A stretch of 64,000 nt of DNA from DASQHY01 sp035602605 (GCA_035602605.1 DATNLZ010000088.1:62001-126000), one strand, 5' to 3'; counted from the first letter of the stretch, positions 8,909 to 17,590 are shown. Numbers and translations: made by a program. Notes: generated by a model from the sequence alone, not told the origin.

Positions 8909-9925
8909 ATGAGAAGGATGCTGTGGGGTTCGCTGATTGTCTCTGGCAGTCTGCTTTTTGGCTCATGGATGGGAGCGCAGACCCCGCCCTTGAAGCTCGC
9001 GCAGGTCATATCCTTGCCGGACGTGAAGAGCGGCGATTTTGACCACTTCGCCCTTGATCTACCGGGCAACCGCCTGTTTTTGACAGGAGAACAGAACAAG
9101 TCTATCGAGGTGTTCGACCTTCGGAGCAACAAACGCATTCACTCGATTAAGGGTGTGGATACGCCGCATTCCGTGGTTTTTCTTCCAGACACCGACCAGC
9201 TACTGGTCATTGACGGCGGCGACGGTACGCTGAAGTGCTTTGACACCAAGAAATATGCAGTGACCGATACTGTCAAACTAGAACTTGCGGCAGATTCCGC
9301 GGCTTACGATTCTGCCAGGCATCTGCTCTACGTCGCCAGTGGTGGTGAAGAGGCAAACATGGACCGTACCATGATCAACATAGTGGACACGAGCACACGA
9401 AAGCGTGTTGCGGACATCACCGTCGACTCTAAGAATATAGAAGCGATGGCGTTGGAACAGAACGGCCCGAGGCTCTATGTCAATATTCGAGATCGCGGTC
9501 TAGTTGGGGTTATCGACAGAGACAAGAGAACCTTGATTTCCACCTGGACCCTGGACGGACTGCAAGGGAATACCCCGATCGCTTTGGACGAACCCAATCA
9601 CCGGCTTTTCGTGGTCGGCCGAAAGCCAGCGAAGCTGCTGGTTTTAGATTCGCAGTCGGGCAAAGTCATTACCAGCTTGCCGAGCGCCCCCATGGCCGAT
9701 GATATGGTCTTCGACGCGGCAAGCAAACGGATTTACGTTGCTTGTGATGGCTTTGTCAGCGTCTACCACCAGCAGGATGCCGATCACTATAAGGAGATCG
9801 CCCGAATTCCCACAACCTTCCGAGCGAAGACCGCTATCCTAGTGCCCGCGATGCATCGCTACTACGTTGCCGCTCCTCGCCATGGCCAGCACTCCGCCGA
9901 AGTCAGAGTCTACGATGTCCAATAG
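8909..9925 (+). CDS. YncE-like secreted beta-propeller protein (copy 2)
   Basis: Second propeller paralogue, also 338 residues. The signal peptide is MRRMLWGSLIVSGSLLFGSW, with a likely cleavage near MGAQ. Blades repeat the pattern HFALDLPGNRLFLTGE, IEVFDLRSNKRIHSIKG, INIVDTSTRKRVADI, VIDRDKRTLISTW and LLVLDSQSGKVITSLP. The two copies align along their whole length, including FVSVYxQxDxDHY near the end, but they have diverged strongly, so the duplication is not recent. ACAGGAGA stands 8 bases before the ATG. The function is unknown; a role as a periplasmic binding or scaffold protein is the usual guess. Confidence 0.85.
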   Translation: MRRMLWGSLIVSGSLLFGSWMGAQTPPLKLAQVISLPDVKSGDFDHFALDLPGNRLFLTGEQNKSIEVFDLRSNKRIHSIKGVDTPHSVVFLPDTDQLLVIDGGDGTLKCFDTKKYAVTDTVKLELAADSAAYDSARHLLYVASGGEEANMDRTMINIVDTSTRKRVADITVDSKNIEAMALEQNGPRLYVNIRDRGLVGVIDRDKRTLISTWTLDGLQGNTPIALDEPNHRLFVVGRKPAKLLVLDSQSGKVITSLPSAPMADDMVFDAASKRIYVACDGFVSVYHQQDADHYKEIARIPTTFRAKTAILVPAMHRYYVAAPRHGQHSAEVRVYDVQ

Positions 9926-10359
9926 AGGCAAGAGCCCGCGGTTTCGGAATGGCGGCAATGGCCATCTCCATATGGGGTGAGCCGTGTTGCCCCGTGGGCG
10001 CCTCCGCACCGCTCGGTGCCTTCTGAGCCATACATATGGAAACCGTTGCCGGCGAGAATCGTTGGCTCGGTGCTGGGTTTCGTCAACGCTTGCTAACAAA
10101 GAAATCGTTGAAAGGTCAGTAATGCTTGATGCATATTGGCTGCCCGCCAGGCCGCCTGGTCGGCGCCAGGATCGTTCTCGTTGTTTGGGCTTCGCTACGC
10201 CCCGCGCTGGCGCGGGAACCCAAGCGCCGCCACAATCTGGGCGGATGCGTGCAGTCGGCCTGAGGGAAATAATGTGACTTGCGATACCCCACGGTCTTCG
10301 GAGCAGTGTTCCCGATATATCCGCGCTAACGCCGCTGCTATCGGCGGAGGCAAGATGAA
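9926..10359. other. Leader region of the tartrate-type operon
   Basis: About 434 bases with no credible gene. It holds a short inverted repeat, CGCCG at 10330-10334 and CGGCG at 10342-10346, whose second arm touches the GGAGG ribosome site at 10346-10350, and a five-codon frame ATG AAT TGC AAC CAA TGA at 10355-10372 that overlaps the first start codon of the operon. The promoter of the operon is probably here, but no clear -35/-10 pair was recognised. Confidence 0.5.
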
Positions 10360-11433
10360 TTGCAACCAATGAAATCCTTCAACATCGCGGTCATCGCCGG
10401 AGATGGCATCGGAAAAGAAGTAGTTCCCGAAGGTATTGGCGTGCTCGAAGCAGCTGCGCAGCGTTTTGGTTTTCGCTTGCATTGGCAAGCGTTTGACTGG
10501 AGCTGCGCAACCTATGTGCACACCGGGAAAATGATGCCGGACGACGGCCTCCAGCAATTGCGGCCTTTCGACGCCATTTTCCTCGGCGCTGTTGGCCATC
10601 CCAGCGTCCCCGATCACGTCTCGCTTTGGGGGCTTCTGATTCCCATCCGGCGCGCTTTCCGGCAGTACGTCAATCTTCGCCCGGTACGCCTTTTCGACGG
10701 AATCGACTCGCCCCTGAAGAACTGGAAGCCTGGTCAAATCGATTTCACCATCGTTCGCGAGAACAATGAGGGGGAATACTCGAACATTGGCGGACGCCTC
10801 TATGAAGGCACCGATGACGAGATGGCTGTCCAGCAAACCGTATTCACGCGGCGGGGCGTGAATCGCGTTCTGCGCTTCGCTTTCGAGTTGGCGCGCAAGA
10901 GAAACAAGCATCTGACATCGGCGACAAAATCAAACGGCATCATCCATACGATGCCCTTTTGGGACGAGTGCTTTCATGCGCTGGCCACGGAATATCCGGA
11001 CATCCGCACCGATCAGTATCACATTGACATTCTTACGGCCCACTTCGTGCGCCATCCCGATTGGTTCGACGTGGTTGTGGGCTCCAATCTTTTTGGAGAC
11101 ATCCTTTCCGACCTCGGGCCGGCCGTCGTTGGCTCCATCGGTATCGCCCCCTCCGCGAATCTCAATCCGGAAGGGGAATATCCTTCCATGTTTGAGCCGG
11201 TCCACGGCTCGGCCCCGGATATCGCTGGAAAAGGCATCGCCAATCCCATTGGGCAGATCTGGTCAGGGGCCATGATGCTGCGCCATCTCGGTATTCCCGA
11301 TGCTGCCGATGCCGTCGAAGACGCCATCGCCGCGATTCTGGCCCAAGCAAAAGTCTGCACCCCGGATATCGGAGGAAACGCTACAACTCGGGACTTGGGC
11401 GCAGCGATTGCCAGTCAGGTCAGCCGAGCCTAG
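10360..11433 (+). CDS. Tartrate/D-malate-type dehydrogenase (isopropylmalate dehydrogenase family)
   Basis: NAD-dependent beta-decarboxylating dehydrogenase of about 355 residues, from the isocitrate/isopropylmalate dehydrogenase superfamily. The closest recognised members are tartrate dehydrogenase/decarboxylase (TtuC) and D-malate dehydrogenase (DmlA), which oxidise tartrate or malate with Mn2+ or Mg2+. Seen motifs: AVIAGDGIGKEVVPEG at the N-terminus, the loop FLGAVGHPSVPDHVSLWGLL (specific to the tartrate/malate branch), IVRENNEGEYSNIGG, the metal aspartates in NLFGDILSDLGP and the cofactor loop FEPVHGSAPDIAGKG. The start may be TTG at 10360 (9 bases after GGAGG) or ATG at 10369, which overlaps a mini-ORF. 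It is the first gene of a five-gene operon whose D-tartrate dehydratase supports the substrate class. Confidence 0.88.
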   Translation: MQPMKSFNIAVIAGDGIGKEVVPEGIGVLEAAAQRFGFRLHWQAFDWSCATYVHTGKMMPDDGLQQLRPFDAIFLGAVGHPSVPDHVSLWGLLIPIRRAFRQYVNLRPVRLFDGIDSPLKNWKPGQIDFTIVRENNEGEYSNIGGRLYEGTDDEMAVQQTVFTRRGVNRVLRFAFELARKRNKHLTSATKSNGIIHTMPFWDECFHALATEYPDIRTDQYHIDILTAHFVRHPDWFDVVVGSNLFGDILSDLGPAVVGSIGIAPSANLNPEGEYPSMFEPVHGSAPDIAGKGIANPIGQIWSGAMMLRHLGIPDAADAVEDAIAAILAQAKVCTPDIGGNATTRDLGAAIASQVSRA

Positions 11434-11494
11434 CGTGTCTTTCGTGAACGTTGGCAAGAACACGGAGGAGACTTAAAGGTAGAGTGCCGATCCC

Positions 11495-13012
11495 ATGAAA
11501 TCCAAAAGCCCCGACTTTACCGCCCCAGATCCGCCGGGCATCACTCGCCGCAGTCTTCTCGAACTAGCGGGCTTGGCCGTCACTGCGGCAGCGTTTCCTT
11601 CACCGGCCGCGAGCATTCTGCCGCCGGCCCGACAAGCCAAGACTGCGCAAGCCGCTGGCTCGGTCATAAATGCCCTCGGCGCATATATGAGCGAAGCCGC
11701 CAAGCGTCCGCTCCCCGATGAAGTCATCGAAAAAGCAAAGCACCACATCCTGGACACCCTTGCCGCCATGATTTCCGGGTCCAATCTGCTTCCCGGCCAA
11801 CGCGCCCTGCAATTCGCACGTGCTTACGGCGGCAAAGAAGTTTCCACCGTAGCCGCCTCAAACATTTTGTGCGGACCCATTGAGGCCGCTCTCACCAACG
11901 GAATGTTGGCTCATGCCGATGAGACCGACGATTCCCACGCGCCTTCTCAGTCCCATCCGGGTTGTGCCGTTGTGCCTGCCGCTCTGGCCGCCGGCGAGCA
12001 GTTTGGCATCAGCGGAACTCATTTCCTTCGCGCCGTGGTGCTCGGCTATGACATTGGGCCTCGCGTCACGATGACCCTCGGCGGACAGCAATTCGAAGCC
12101 GAGAGCCACTGGAGTACGCACAGCATTTCGCCGCTCTTCGGTGCCGCAGCGGCGGCCAGTTCCGCTGCCCGCTTAAGCGCTCAGCAAATGCGGTGGATGC
12201 TGGGTTACACGGCGCAACAGTGCTCCGGCCTCGGAGCGTGGAATCGCGATACCGAGCACATCCAGAAGGCTTTTCTTTTTGGGGGCATGAGCGCGCGGAG
12301 CGGTGTTACCTCCGCTCTCCTGGTTCAGTCCGGCTGGACCGGTGTCGACGACATCTTTTCCGGAAACGATAATTTCTTCCAGGCATACAATCCACACGCC
12401 GACCCGTCCGGATTGATCGACAAATTGGGAGAGCGCTACGAGGTCGCGCGCACCAATATCAAGAAATGGCCTGTGGGCTCGCCGATCCAAGCCGCTCTGG
12501 ACGCTCTCGAACTCCTCCGCAAACAGCGTCCCTTCGACGCCGATCAGGTGCAGCAGTTGACGGTCCGGCTGGCCACCGCCGAAGCCGCGATCGTCAACAA
12601 CCGCGAGATTCCGGACATTTGTGTCCAGCACATGCTTGGCGTCGCGCTGCTGGATAACAGCGTCACGTTCGCATCAGCACATGACCGAGTGCGCATGAAA
12701 GACCCAGCCGTGTTGCGCGAGCGCGCCAAGATCACTCTTCTGCCCGACGACGAGCTCGAGCGCCTTATGCCCTTGCGTGTGGCCGTCCTGGAAATCACGC
12801 TGGTGGACGGCACCCACCTGGTCCGCCGTGTCGACAATGTTCGCGGTACTCCCGAAAATCCCATGATCCGCGACGAAGTCATGGCTAAGGCCAGCGATCT
12901 GATCACCCCCGTCCTGGGCACGCCGAAGTGCGCGAGTCTCATCAGAAAGGTATTGGACCTCGAAAGCGTTTCTGACATTCGCGAGCTGCGGCTTCTGCTG
13001 CAAACTTCATGA
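11495..13012 (+). CDS. Tat-exported MmgE/PrpD-family protein (copy 1)
   Basis: 505 residues. The MmgE/PrpD family includes 2-methylcitrate dehydratase, aconitate decarboxylase and iminodisuccinate-type lyases acting on di- and tricarboxylates. The N-terminus has a twin-arginine signal (TRRSLLELAGLAVTAAAF at about residues 17-34), then a proline/alanine linker, then the helical PrpD domain (AYMSEAAKRPLPDEVIEKAK, HILDTLAAMISGS, HADETDDSH) and the C-terminal alpha/beta domain (NIKKWPVGSPIQAALDAL, RDEVMAKASDLI). The HADETDDSH segment matches the active-site entrance of the family. Export of a PrpD enzyme is unusual compared with the cytoplasmic type members. It shares operon and sequence with the paralogue at 14213. 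The exact reaction is unknown. Confidence 0.87.
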   Translation: MKSKSPDFTAPDPPGITRRSLLELAGLAVTAAAFPSPAASILPPARQAKTAQAAGSVINALGAYMSEAAKRPLPDEVIEKAKHHILDTLAAMISGSNLLPGQRALQFARAYGGKEVSTVAASNILCGPIEAALTNGMLAHADETDDSHAPSQSHPGCAVVPAALAAGEQFGISGTHFLRAVVLGYDIGPRVTMTLGGQQFEAESHWSTHSISPLFGAAAAASSAARLSAQQMRWMLGYTAQQCSGLGAWNRDTEHIQKAFLFGGMSARSGVTSALLVQSGWTGVDDIFSGNDNFFQAYNPHADPSGLIDKLGERYEVARTNIKKWPVGSPIQAALDALELLRKQRPFDADQVQQLTVRLATAEAAIVNNREIPDICVQHMLGVALLDNSVTFASAHDRVRMKDPAVLRERAKITLLPDDELERLMPLRVAVLEITLVDGTHLVRRVDNVRGTPENPMIRDEVMAKASDLITPVLGTPKCASLIRKVLDLESVSDIRELRLLLQTS

Positions 13013-13040
13013 CCGCTTACCTCCAACAACCGGTGAAATC

Positions 13041-14210
13041 GTGAGGATCGTCGATATCCGCGAGACCGTCGTACCGATCAAATCGCAGATTCGCAACGCC
13101 TTCATCGATTTCAGCCAGATGACCGTGAGTGTCCTCGCATTGGTTACCGATGTGGTTCGCGACGGTAAGCCGGTCGTCGGTTTTGGCTTCAATTCCAATG
13201 GCCGTTATGCGCCGAGCGGGCTCTTGCGTGATCGCTTCATCCCTCGTCTGCGGGTCGCAGATTCTCGAGCGCTGCTCAATGGCGCGGGCGACAATCTCGA
13301 CCCTTCTCGAGTTTGGGATGTTCTCATGCGCAATGAGAAACCAGGAGGCCACGGCGAGCGCTCGGTCGCCGTGGGCGTTCTGGACATGGCCGTGTGGGAC
13401 GCCGTCGCGAAAATCGCTGGAGTTCCCCTGTACCGCCTTCTCGCCGACCGCTATCGCGGCGGTTCGGTCAACACACGAGTCTTCGTCTACGCGGCCGGCG
13501 GCTACTACTATCCCGACAAGGATCTAGCCGCCCTTCAGAAGGAAATGTCGGGTTACCTCGATCTCGGCTATTCCGTTGTGAAGATGAAAATCGGCGGAGC
13601 GTCGCTCTCCGAAGACCTGCGCCGCATCGAAGCTGTTCTCAAAATCCTGAAGACCCCCGATCAACTCGCCGTGGACGCCAACGGCCGCTTCGACCTGGAC
13701 ACGGCCGTGGCCTATGCCCGCGCTCTTGCCCGGTACGGGCTCCGTTGGTACGAAGAAGCGGGTGATCCGCTCGATTACGATCTTCAGGAAAAGCTCGCGA
13801 CTCACTACCCAGGCCCCATGGCCACTGGTGAAAACCTATTTTCCTTGCAGGACGCGCGCAACCTCATCCGCTACGCGGGCCTGCGGCCGGACCGTGACGT
13901 GTTGCAATTCGACTGCGCGCTCAGCTACGGACTTGTCGAATATCTGCGCATCCTCGACATGTTGAAAGAGCACGGCTGGTCGCTCACCCGTTGCATTCCT
14001 CACGGCGGTCACCAAATGTCTCTGAACATCGCTGCTGGACTGGGACTCGGCGGCAACGAATCCTACCCAGGAATCTTCCAGCCCTTCGGTGGGTTTGCCG
14101 ACGGCATTCCCGTGGAAGATAGCTACGTCCGGCTCCCGGAGATTCCGGGGATCGGCTTTGAAGCCAAGAATGAATTGTTCCGCGTTATGAAGGCGTTGCT
14201 GGAGGCCTAG
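13041..14210 (+). CDS. tarD: D-tartrate dehydratase (enolase superfamily)
   Basis: Cytoplasmic enzyme of 389 residues that dehydrates D-tartrate to oxaloacetate. It follows the Bradyrhizobium TarD sequence closely over its whole length as I recall it. Catalytic and metal residues are visible: the KxK motif at 181-183 (VVKMKIGG), metal ligands Asp212 (VDANGRF), Glu239 (WYEEAGDP) and Glu264 (ATGENLF), and the catalytic histidine at 321 (CIPHGGHQ). The N-terminal capping domain has IRNAFIDFSQMT and GYGFNSNGRY-like GFGFNSNGRY. The start is GTG at 13041. It lies 28 bases after the first PrpD gene and 2 bases before the second. This is the gene that fixes the operon as tartrate-related. Confidence 0.9.
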   Translation: MRIVDIRETVVPIKSQIRNAFIDFSQMTVSVLALVTDVVRDGKPVVGFGFNSNGRYAPSGLLRDRFIPRLRVADSRALLNGAGDNLDPSRVWDVLMRNEKPGGHGERSVAVGVLDMAVWDAVAKIAGVPLYRLLADRYRGGSVNTRVFVYAAGGYYYPDKDLAALQKEMSGYLDLGYSVVKMKIGGASLSEDLRRIEAVLKILKTPDQLAVDANGRFDLDTAVAYARALARYGLRWYEEAGDPLDYDLQEKLATHYPGPMATGENLFSLQDARNLIRYAGLRPDRDVLQFDCALSYGLVEYLRILDMLKEHGWSLTRCIPHGGHQMSLNIAAGLGLGGNESYPGIFQPFGGFADGIPVEDSYVRLPEIPGIGFEAKNELFRVMKALLEA

Positions 14211-14212
14211 CC

Positions 14213-15706
14213 ATGGTGACCCGCCGCGGTTTGATCAAGTTCAGTGGCTTGTCCACGTTCCTCGCGGCGCTTCCGCACGGTCTCGCGAAAGCTGCCAGGT
14301 TTCTTTCCCCCGACGGGCCGCCGCAAGCCGTCAGTCCCGTCATGCAACAGCTCAGCACGTACATGGGCGAGGCTAGCACTCGCGCGCTGCCAGACGACGT
14401 GAGCGCGACAGCCAAGCTACACATCCTGGACACGTTCGCCGCCATGATTTCCGGCTCCGGCCTGCCTCCCGGTCGCGCAGCCCTCGAGTTCGCACGGGCC
14501 TATGGCGGAAAGGAGATCGCCACGGTTGTGGCCTCAAACATCGTATGCGGCCCCATCGAAGCGGCATTCGCAAATGGTGTGCTCGCACATTCCGACGAAA
14601 CCGACGATTCGCATGGCCCCTCCCGCTCGCATCCCGGCGTCTCCGTTGTTCCAGCCGCTTTTGCCGCTGGTGAGCAGTTTGCGATCAGCGGAGCACACTT
14701 CCTACGCGCCGTCACTCTCGGTTATGACGTTGGCACGCGTGTCACCATGAGCATGGGCGGCCCCGCCTACCAGGTTGCTACTCACCGCAGCACGCACGGC
14801 ACCGCTGCGTCGTTCGGTGCCGGTGCCGCTGCCGGTTGTGCTGCGGGTCTCAGCGCCGGAAAAATGCGCTTACTGCTCGACTACACTGCGCAGCAAACAT
14901 CCGGAATCGGAGCCTGGTCCCGCGACGCCGAACACATGGAGAAGGCCTTCCTCTTTGCCGGAAAGCCTGCCGCTGGCGCGGTCATGGCCGCTTCCCTGAT
15001 TCACTCCGGCTGGACTGGCGTGGATGACATTTTCTCCGGCCCTGACAATTTCTTCGAGGCCCTCGCCCCTCGCGAAAATGGCGCCATCAAGGCCGATCCC
15101 ACGGCGCTGATCGATAAGCTGGGCAAGCGCTACGAGATCACCCGCACCAACATCAAGAAATGGACGGTCGGCTCGCCGATTCAGGCTCCGCTCGACGCTC
15201 TCGCTGGTTTCTTCAAACAGCGCTCGTTCTCCGCCGACGATGTGCGCAGAGTTGTCGTCCGCATCGCCAGCGACGAGGCCAATACCGTAAGCAATCGCCA
15301 GATACCGGACATCTGCATGGAGCACATGGTGGCCATCATGCTTCTCGATAAGACGGTCACGTTCGGTTCAGTCCACGACAAGGCGCGCATGAAAGACCCC
15401 GCCGTGCTCCTCCAGCGCGCCAAAGTAGAAGTCGTCGCCGATCCGCGTATCGACGCTCGCCGCCCCCGCCGGGAAGCCATCGTCGAGCTGACCCTCGCCG
15501 ACGGCTCTCAGCTCACCGAGTGGGTTCGTGATGTTCGCGGTACTGCGGAAAATCCCATGACCCGCGACGAGGTTGTCGACAAAGCTTGCGATCTCATCGC
15601 CCCTGTCCTAGGGGCCGCCGCCTGCTCGACGCTCATCGGCAAATTGCTCGCTCTGGAGACCCTGCGCGATATCCGCGAACTCCGCCCCGCGCTGCAAAGG
15701 AGCTAA
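14213..15706 (+). CDS. Tat-exported MmgE/PrpD-family protein (copy 2)
   Basis: 497-residue paralogue of the protein at 11495. The Tat signal is at the very N-terminus (VTRRGLIKFSGLSTFLAAL), close to the classical RRxFLK pattern, without the first copy's extra N-terminal stretch. The PrpD core is the same (HILDTFAAMISGSGLPPGR, HSDETDDSHGPSRSHPG, NIKKWTVGSPIQAPLDAL, MTRDEVVDKACDLI). Where copy 1 has HADETDDSHAPSQ this copy has HSDETDDSHGPSR, so the active-site region is conserved. Copy 2 also has an insertion with LAPRENGAIKADP. The ATG is 2 bases after the tarD stop. Two retained, diverged copies suggest different stereoisomers or a hetero-oligomer, which is inference. Confidence 0.87.
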   Translation: MVTRRGLIKFSGLSTFLAALPHGLAKAARFLSPDGPPQAVSPVMQQLSTYMGEASTRALPDDVSATAKLHILDTFAAMISGSGLPPGRAALEFARAYGGKEIATVVASNIVCGPIEAAFANGVLAHSDETDDSHGPSRSHPGVSVVPAAFAAGEQFAISGAHFLRAVTLGYDVGTRVTMSMGGPAYQVATHRSTHGTAASFGAGAAAGCAAGLSAGKMRLLLDYTAQQTSGIGAWSRDAEHMEKAFLFAGKPAAGAVMAASLIHSGWTGVDDIFSGPDNFFEALAPRENGAIKADPTALIDKLGKRYEITRTNIKKWTVGSPIQAPLDALAGFFKQRSFSADDVRRVVVRIASDEANTVSNRQIPDICMEHMVAIMLLDKTVTFGSVHDKARMKDPAVLLQRAKVEVVADPRIDARRPRREAIVELTLADGSQLTEWVRDVRGTAENPMTRDEVVDKACDLIAPVLGAAACSTLIGKLLALETLRDIRELRPALQRS

Positions 15707-15714
15707 TACAAGCG

Positions 15715-17022
15715 ATGCTGGACCCGGCCGCCACCGTGCCTGAAACAACTTCGCCTACGCGCAAGAAGCCTTTCTACACGGGACTTTCCTTCCAGGTGCT
15801 GCTCGGGGTAGCCCTTGCCATTATCCTCGGCTATGTCAGTCCCGCTACGGCTGTGGCCATGAAGCCACTGGGCGATGCCTTTATCCGTTTGATCACCATG
15901 ATCATCACCTTGGTCATTTTCTGCACCTTGGTTACCGGCATCGCCGGCATGGAGGACATGAAAAAAGTCGGCCGGGTCGGCGGCAAAGCCCTCCTGTATT
16001 TCGAAGTGGTCTCCACGCTCGCGCTGCTCATCGGACTGGTGGTCGGCAATGTTGTGCGTCCGGGCAGCGGTTTCAATGTCGATCCCGCCACACTGGACGC
16101 CAGGGCCGTTGCCGAATACGCCGGCCAGGCCAAGGCCCAGAGTGTTACCGAATTCCTCGTCCACATCATTCCGAACACCATTGTTGACGCGTTCACAAGG
16201 GGAGACATCCTGCAGGTGCTGCTTGTCTCGGTTCTGTTCGGCTTTGCTTTGTCGCTCGCCGGCCCGCGCGGCAAGCCGCTCGTCGATCTTTTGGAGGCCC
16301 TGAGCCGCGTCGTCTTTGGCGTGGTCGCCATCTTGATGCGTTTCGCTCCCGTCGGAGCTTTTGGCGCGATGGCCTTCACCATCGGCAAATACGGTCTGGC
16401 GTCCTTGGGTCCTCTCGTCAAGTTGATGGCCACGCTGTACATCACTTCGATCCTTTTCGTCGTCATGCTCGGGGGCATCGCCCGTGTAGCGGGCTTCGGA
16501 ATCCTGCGCGTCCTCTGGTTTCTTCGCGACGAAATTCTCCTGGTGATGGCCACGAGTTCCTCGGAACCCGCGCTGCCCGCTCTCATGGCCAAGCTCGAAA
16601 AGCTCGGATGCTCCAAAGCCCTGGTCGGCCTGGTTGTTCCCACGGGCTACACCTTTAATGCCGACGGCACCAGTCTCTACATGACTCTCGCCGCATTATT
16701 CGTGGCCCAGGCGACCAACACGCATCTAACTCTCAGGCAGCAATTCACGATCCTGGGTGTCGCCGTGCTCACTTCCAAGGGTGCAAGTGGCGTGCAAGGA
16801 GCCGCTTTCATCGCGCTCGTCGCTACGATGATGGTCATCCCAACCATACCCGTTGCCGGAATGGCGTTGATTCTTGGTATCGATCGTTTCCTCGCCATGT
16901 GCCGCGCGGTCGTCAACATGATTGGCAATGCCGTTGCAACTCTGGTTGTGGCTCGTTGGGAAAATGAGCTTGATAGAAACGCTCTCAAGCATCATCTTTT
17001 CGGAGGAATTGCAGAGAAGTGA
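15715..17022 (+). CDS. dctA: DctA-type C4-dicarboxylate:cation symporter
   Basis: Inner-membrane transporter of 435 residues from the dicarboxylate/amino acid:cation symporter family. Hydrophobic helices run along the whole length. Signature stretches match DctA rather than glutamate carriers: ATSSSEPALPALMAKLEKLG (hairpin 1), VVPTGYTFNADGTSLYMTLA (the cation/substrate motif), LTSKGASGVQGAAFI (hairpin 2) and VAGMALILGIDRFLAMCRA. It would import succinate-like acids, and from context tartrate. AAAGGAG stands 13 bases before the ATG at 15715 and sits in the last codons of the previous gene; a longer in-frame extension upstream overlaps that gene and is not credible. It closes the operon. Confidence 0.9.
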   Translation: MLDPAATVPETTSPTRKKPFYTGLSFQVLLGVALAIILGYVSPATAVAMKPLGDAFIRLITMIITLVIFCTLVTGIAGMEDMKKVGRVGGKALLYFEVVSTLALLIGLVVGNVVRPGSGFNVDPATLDARAVAEYAGQAKAQSVTEFLVHIIPNTIVDAFTRGDILQVLLVSVLFGFALSLAGPRGKPLVDLLEALSRVVFGVVAILMRFAPVGAFGAMAFTIGKYGLASLGPLVKLMATLYITSILFVVMLGGIARVAGFGILRVLWFLRDEILLVMATSSSEPALPALMAKLEKLGCSKALVGLVVPTGYTFNADGTSLYMTLAALFVAQATNTHLTLRQQFTILGVAVLTSKGASGVQGAAFIALVATMMVIPTIPVAGMALILGIDRFLAMCRAVVNMIGNAVATLVVARWENELDRNALKHHLFGGIAEK

Positions 17023-17358
17023 AGGGCACGACGGCATGCGGCGAAAGTGGTCAGCACGGGATGCACGGCCGCAACAAAGAGCAGCCAACATTTCTTAGTG
17101 CGACAAGTCGTACCCGAAGCAAATACTCGCGCGCAGATCGGAAACCCAGCAATCCTTACTTCGAAACGATGCGCTGTGCGACATCGATGATGATGACATC
17201 GCCCACGATCAAGCGTGCGGCGCCGAAGACGGTAAATCTCAAAGTGGGAACGATGCGTGCGATTGCGAGGAGGAGCCGCCCTTGGGCAGCAATACGGCCC
17301 GACGTGAGGATGCTGCGGTCCGCGAGGACGTTGGCCGGGCCAACATCGGCTGGCCCCA

Positions 17359-17466
17359 CGGTGGGAAGACGCTGGTAGCGTGCAGCACGGTGTCGGTGCC
17401 GAGGGAGAGAATACTACCTGCGAGCAAGCCAGCAAGCAGGGCGCCGATGCTTCGAACAGGGCGGCG
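17359..17466 (-). pseudogene. Remnant of a small membrane protein
   Basis: The minus strand reads RSIGALLAGLLAGSILSLG followed by TDTVLHATSVFPPWGQPM, which matches the N-terminal helix and the LGTDxVLHAxxVFPPWGQPM pattern of an uncharacterised membrane protein family I know from Acidobacteria. No start codon precedes it, and after GQPM the frame turns into low-complexity arginine/serine residues, so the gene has lost both ends. It lies in the 568-base space between the convergent dctA and SRPBCC genes. The rest of that space (17023-17358) holds no gene I can recognise. Confidence 0.45.
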
Positions 17467-17521
17467 TGGGTGCGTTTCGGGCGTGCTTTCGGGCCTCCTG
17501 GTGCGCTACGCGGGACATCTG

Positions 17522-17583
17522 CCGAGGGCAACACCGCAGCGAGCTGATCGAAGCTCGCTGCAGTGTTAGCGCTGCGCCCTCGG
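17522..17583. repeat. Long inverted repeat (hairpin) between convergent genes
   Basis: The inner arms GCAGCGAGCT (17536-17545) and AGCTCGCTGC (17552-17561) are perfect around the loop GATCGA. They extend through one mismatch to AACAC/GTGTT (17530-17534 and 17563-17567), and then to outer arms CCGAGGGC (17522-17529) and GCCCTCGG (17576-17583) with an 8-base bulge on one side. It starts 8 bases past the stop of the SRPBCC gene. It may be a rho-independent-like terminator lacking a T-run, or a mobile-element relic. Confidence 0.7.
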
Positions 17584-17590
17584 GCACACC

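Noticed and set aside
15586..15714. Longer start for the DctA-type gene
   Set aside because: It would overlap the end of the second PrpD gene by about 120 bases with an arginine/proline-rich sequence; the ATG at 15715 matches the family start.
15831..16643. A long open frame (270 codons) antisense to dctA
   Set aside because: Its residues are low-complexity (Met/Arg/Thr/Pro-rich) and mirror the codon bias of dctA; no ribosome site or family motif.
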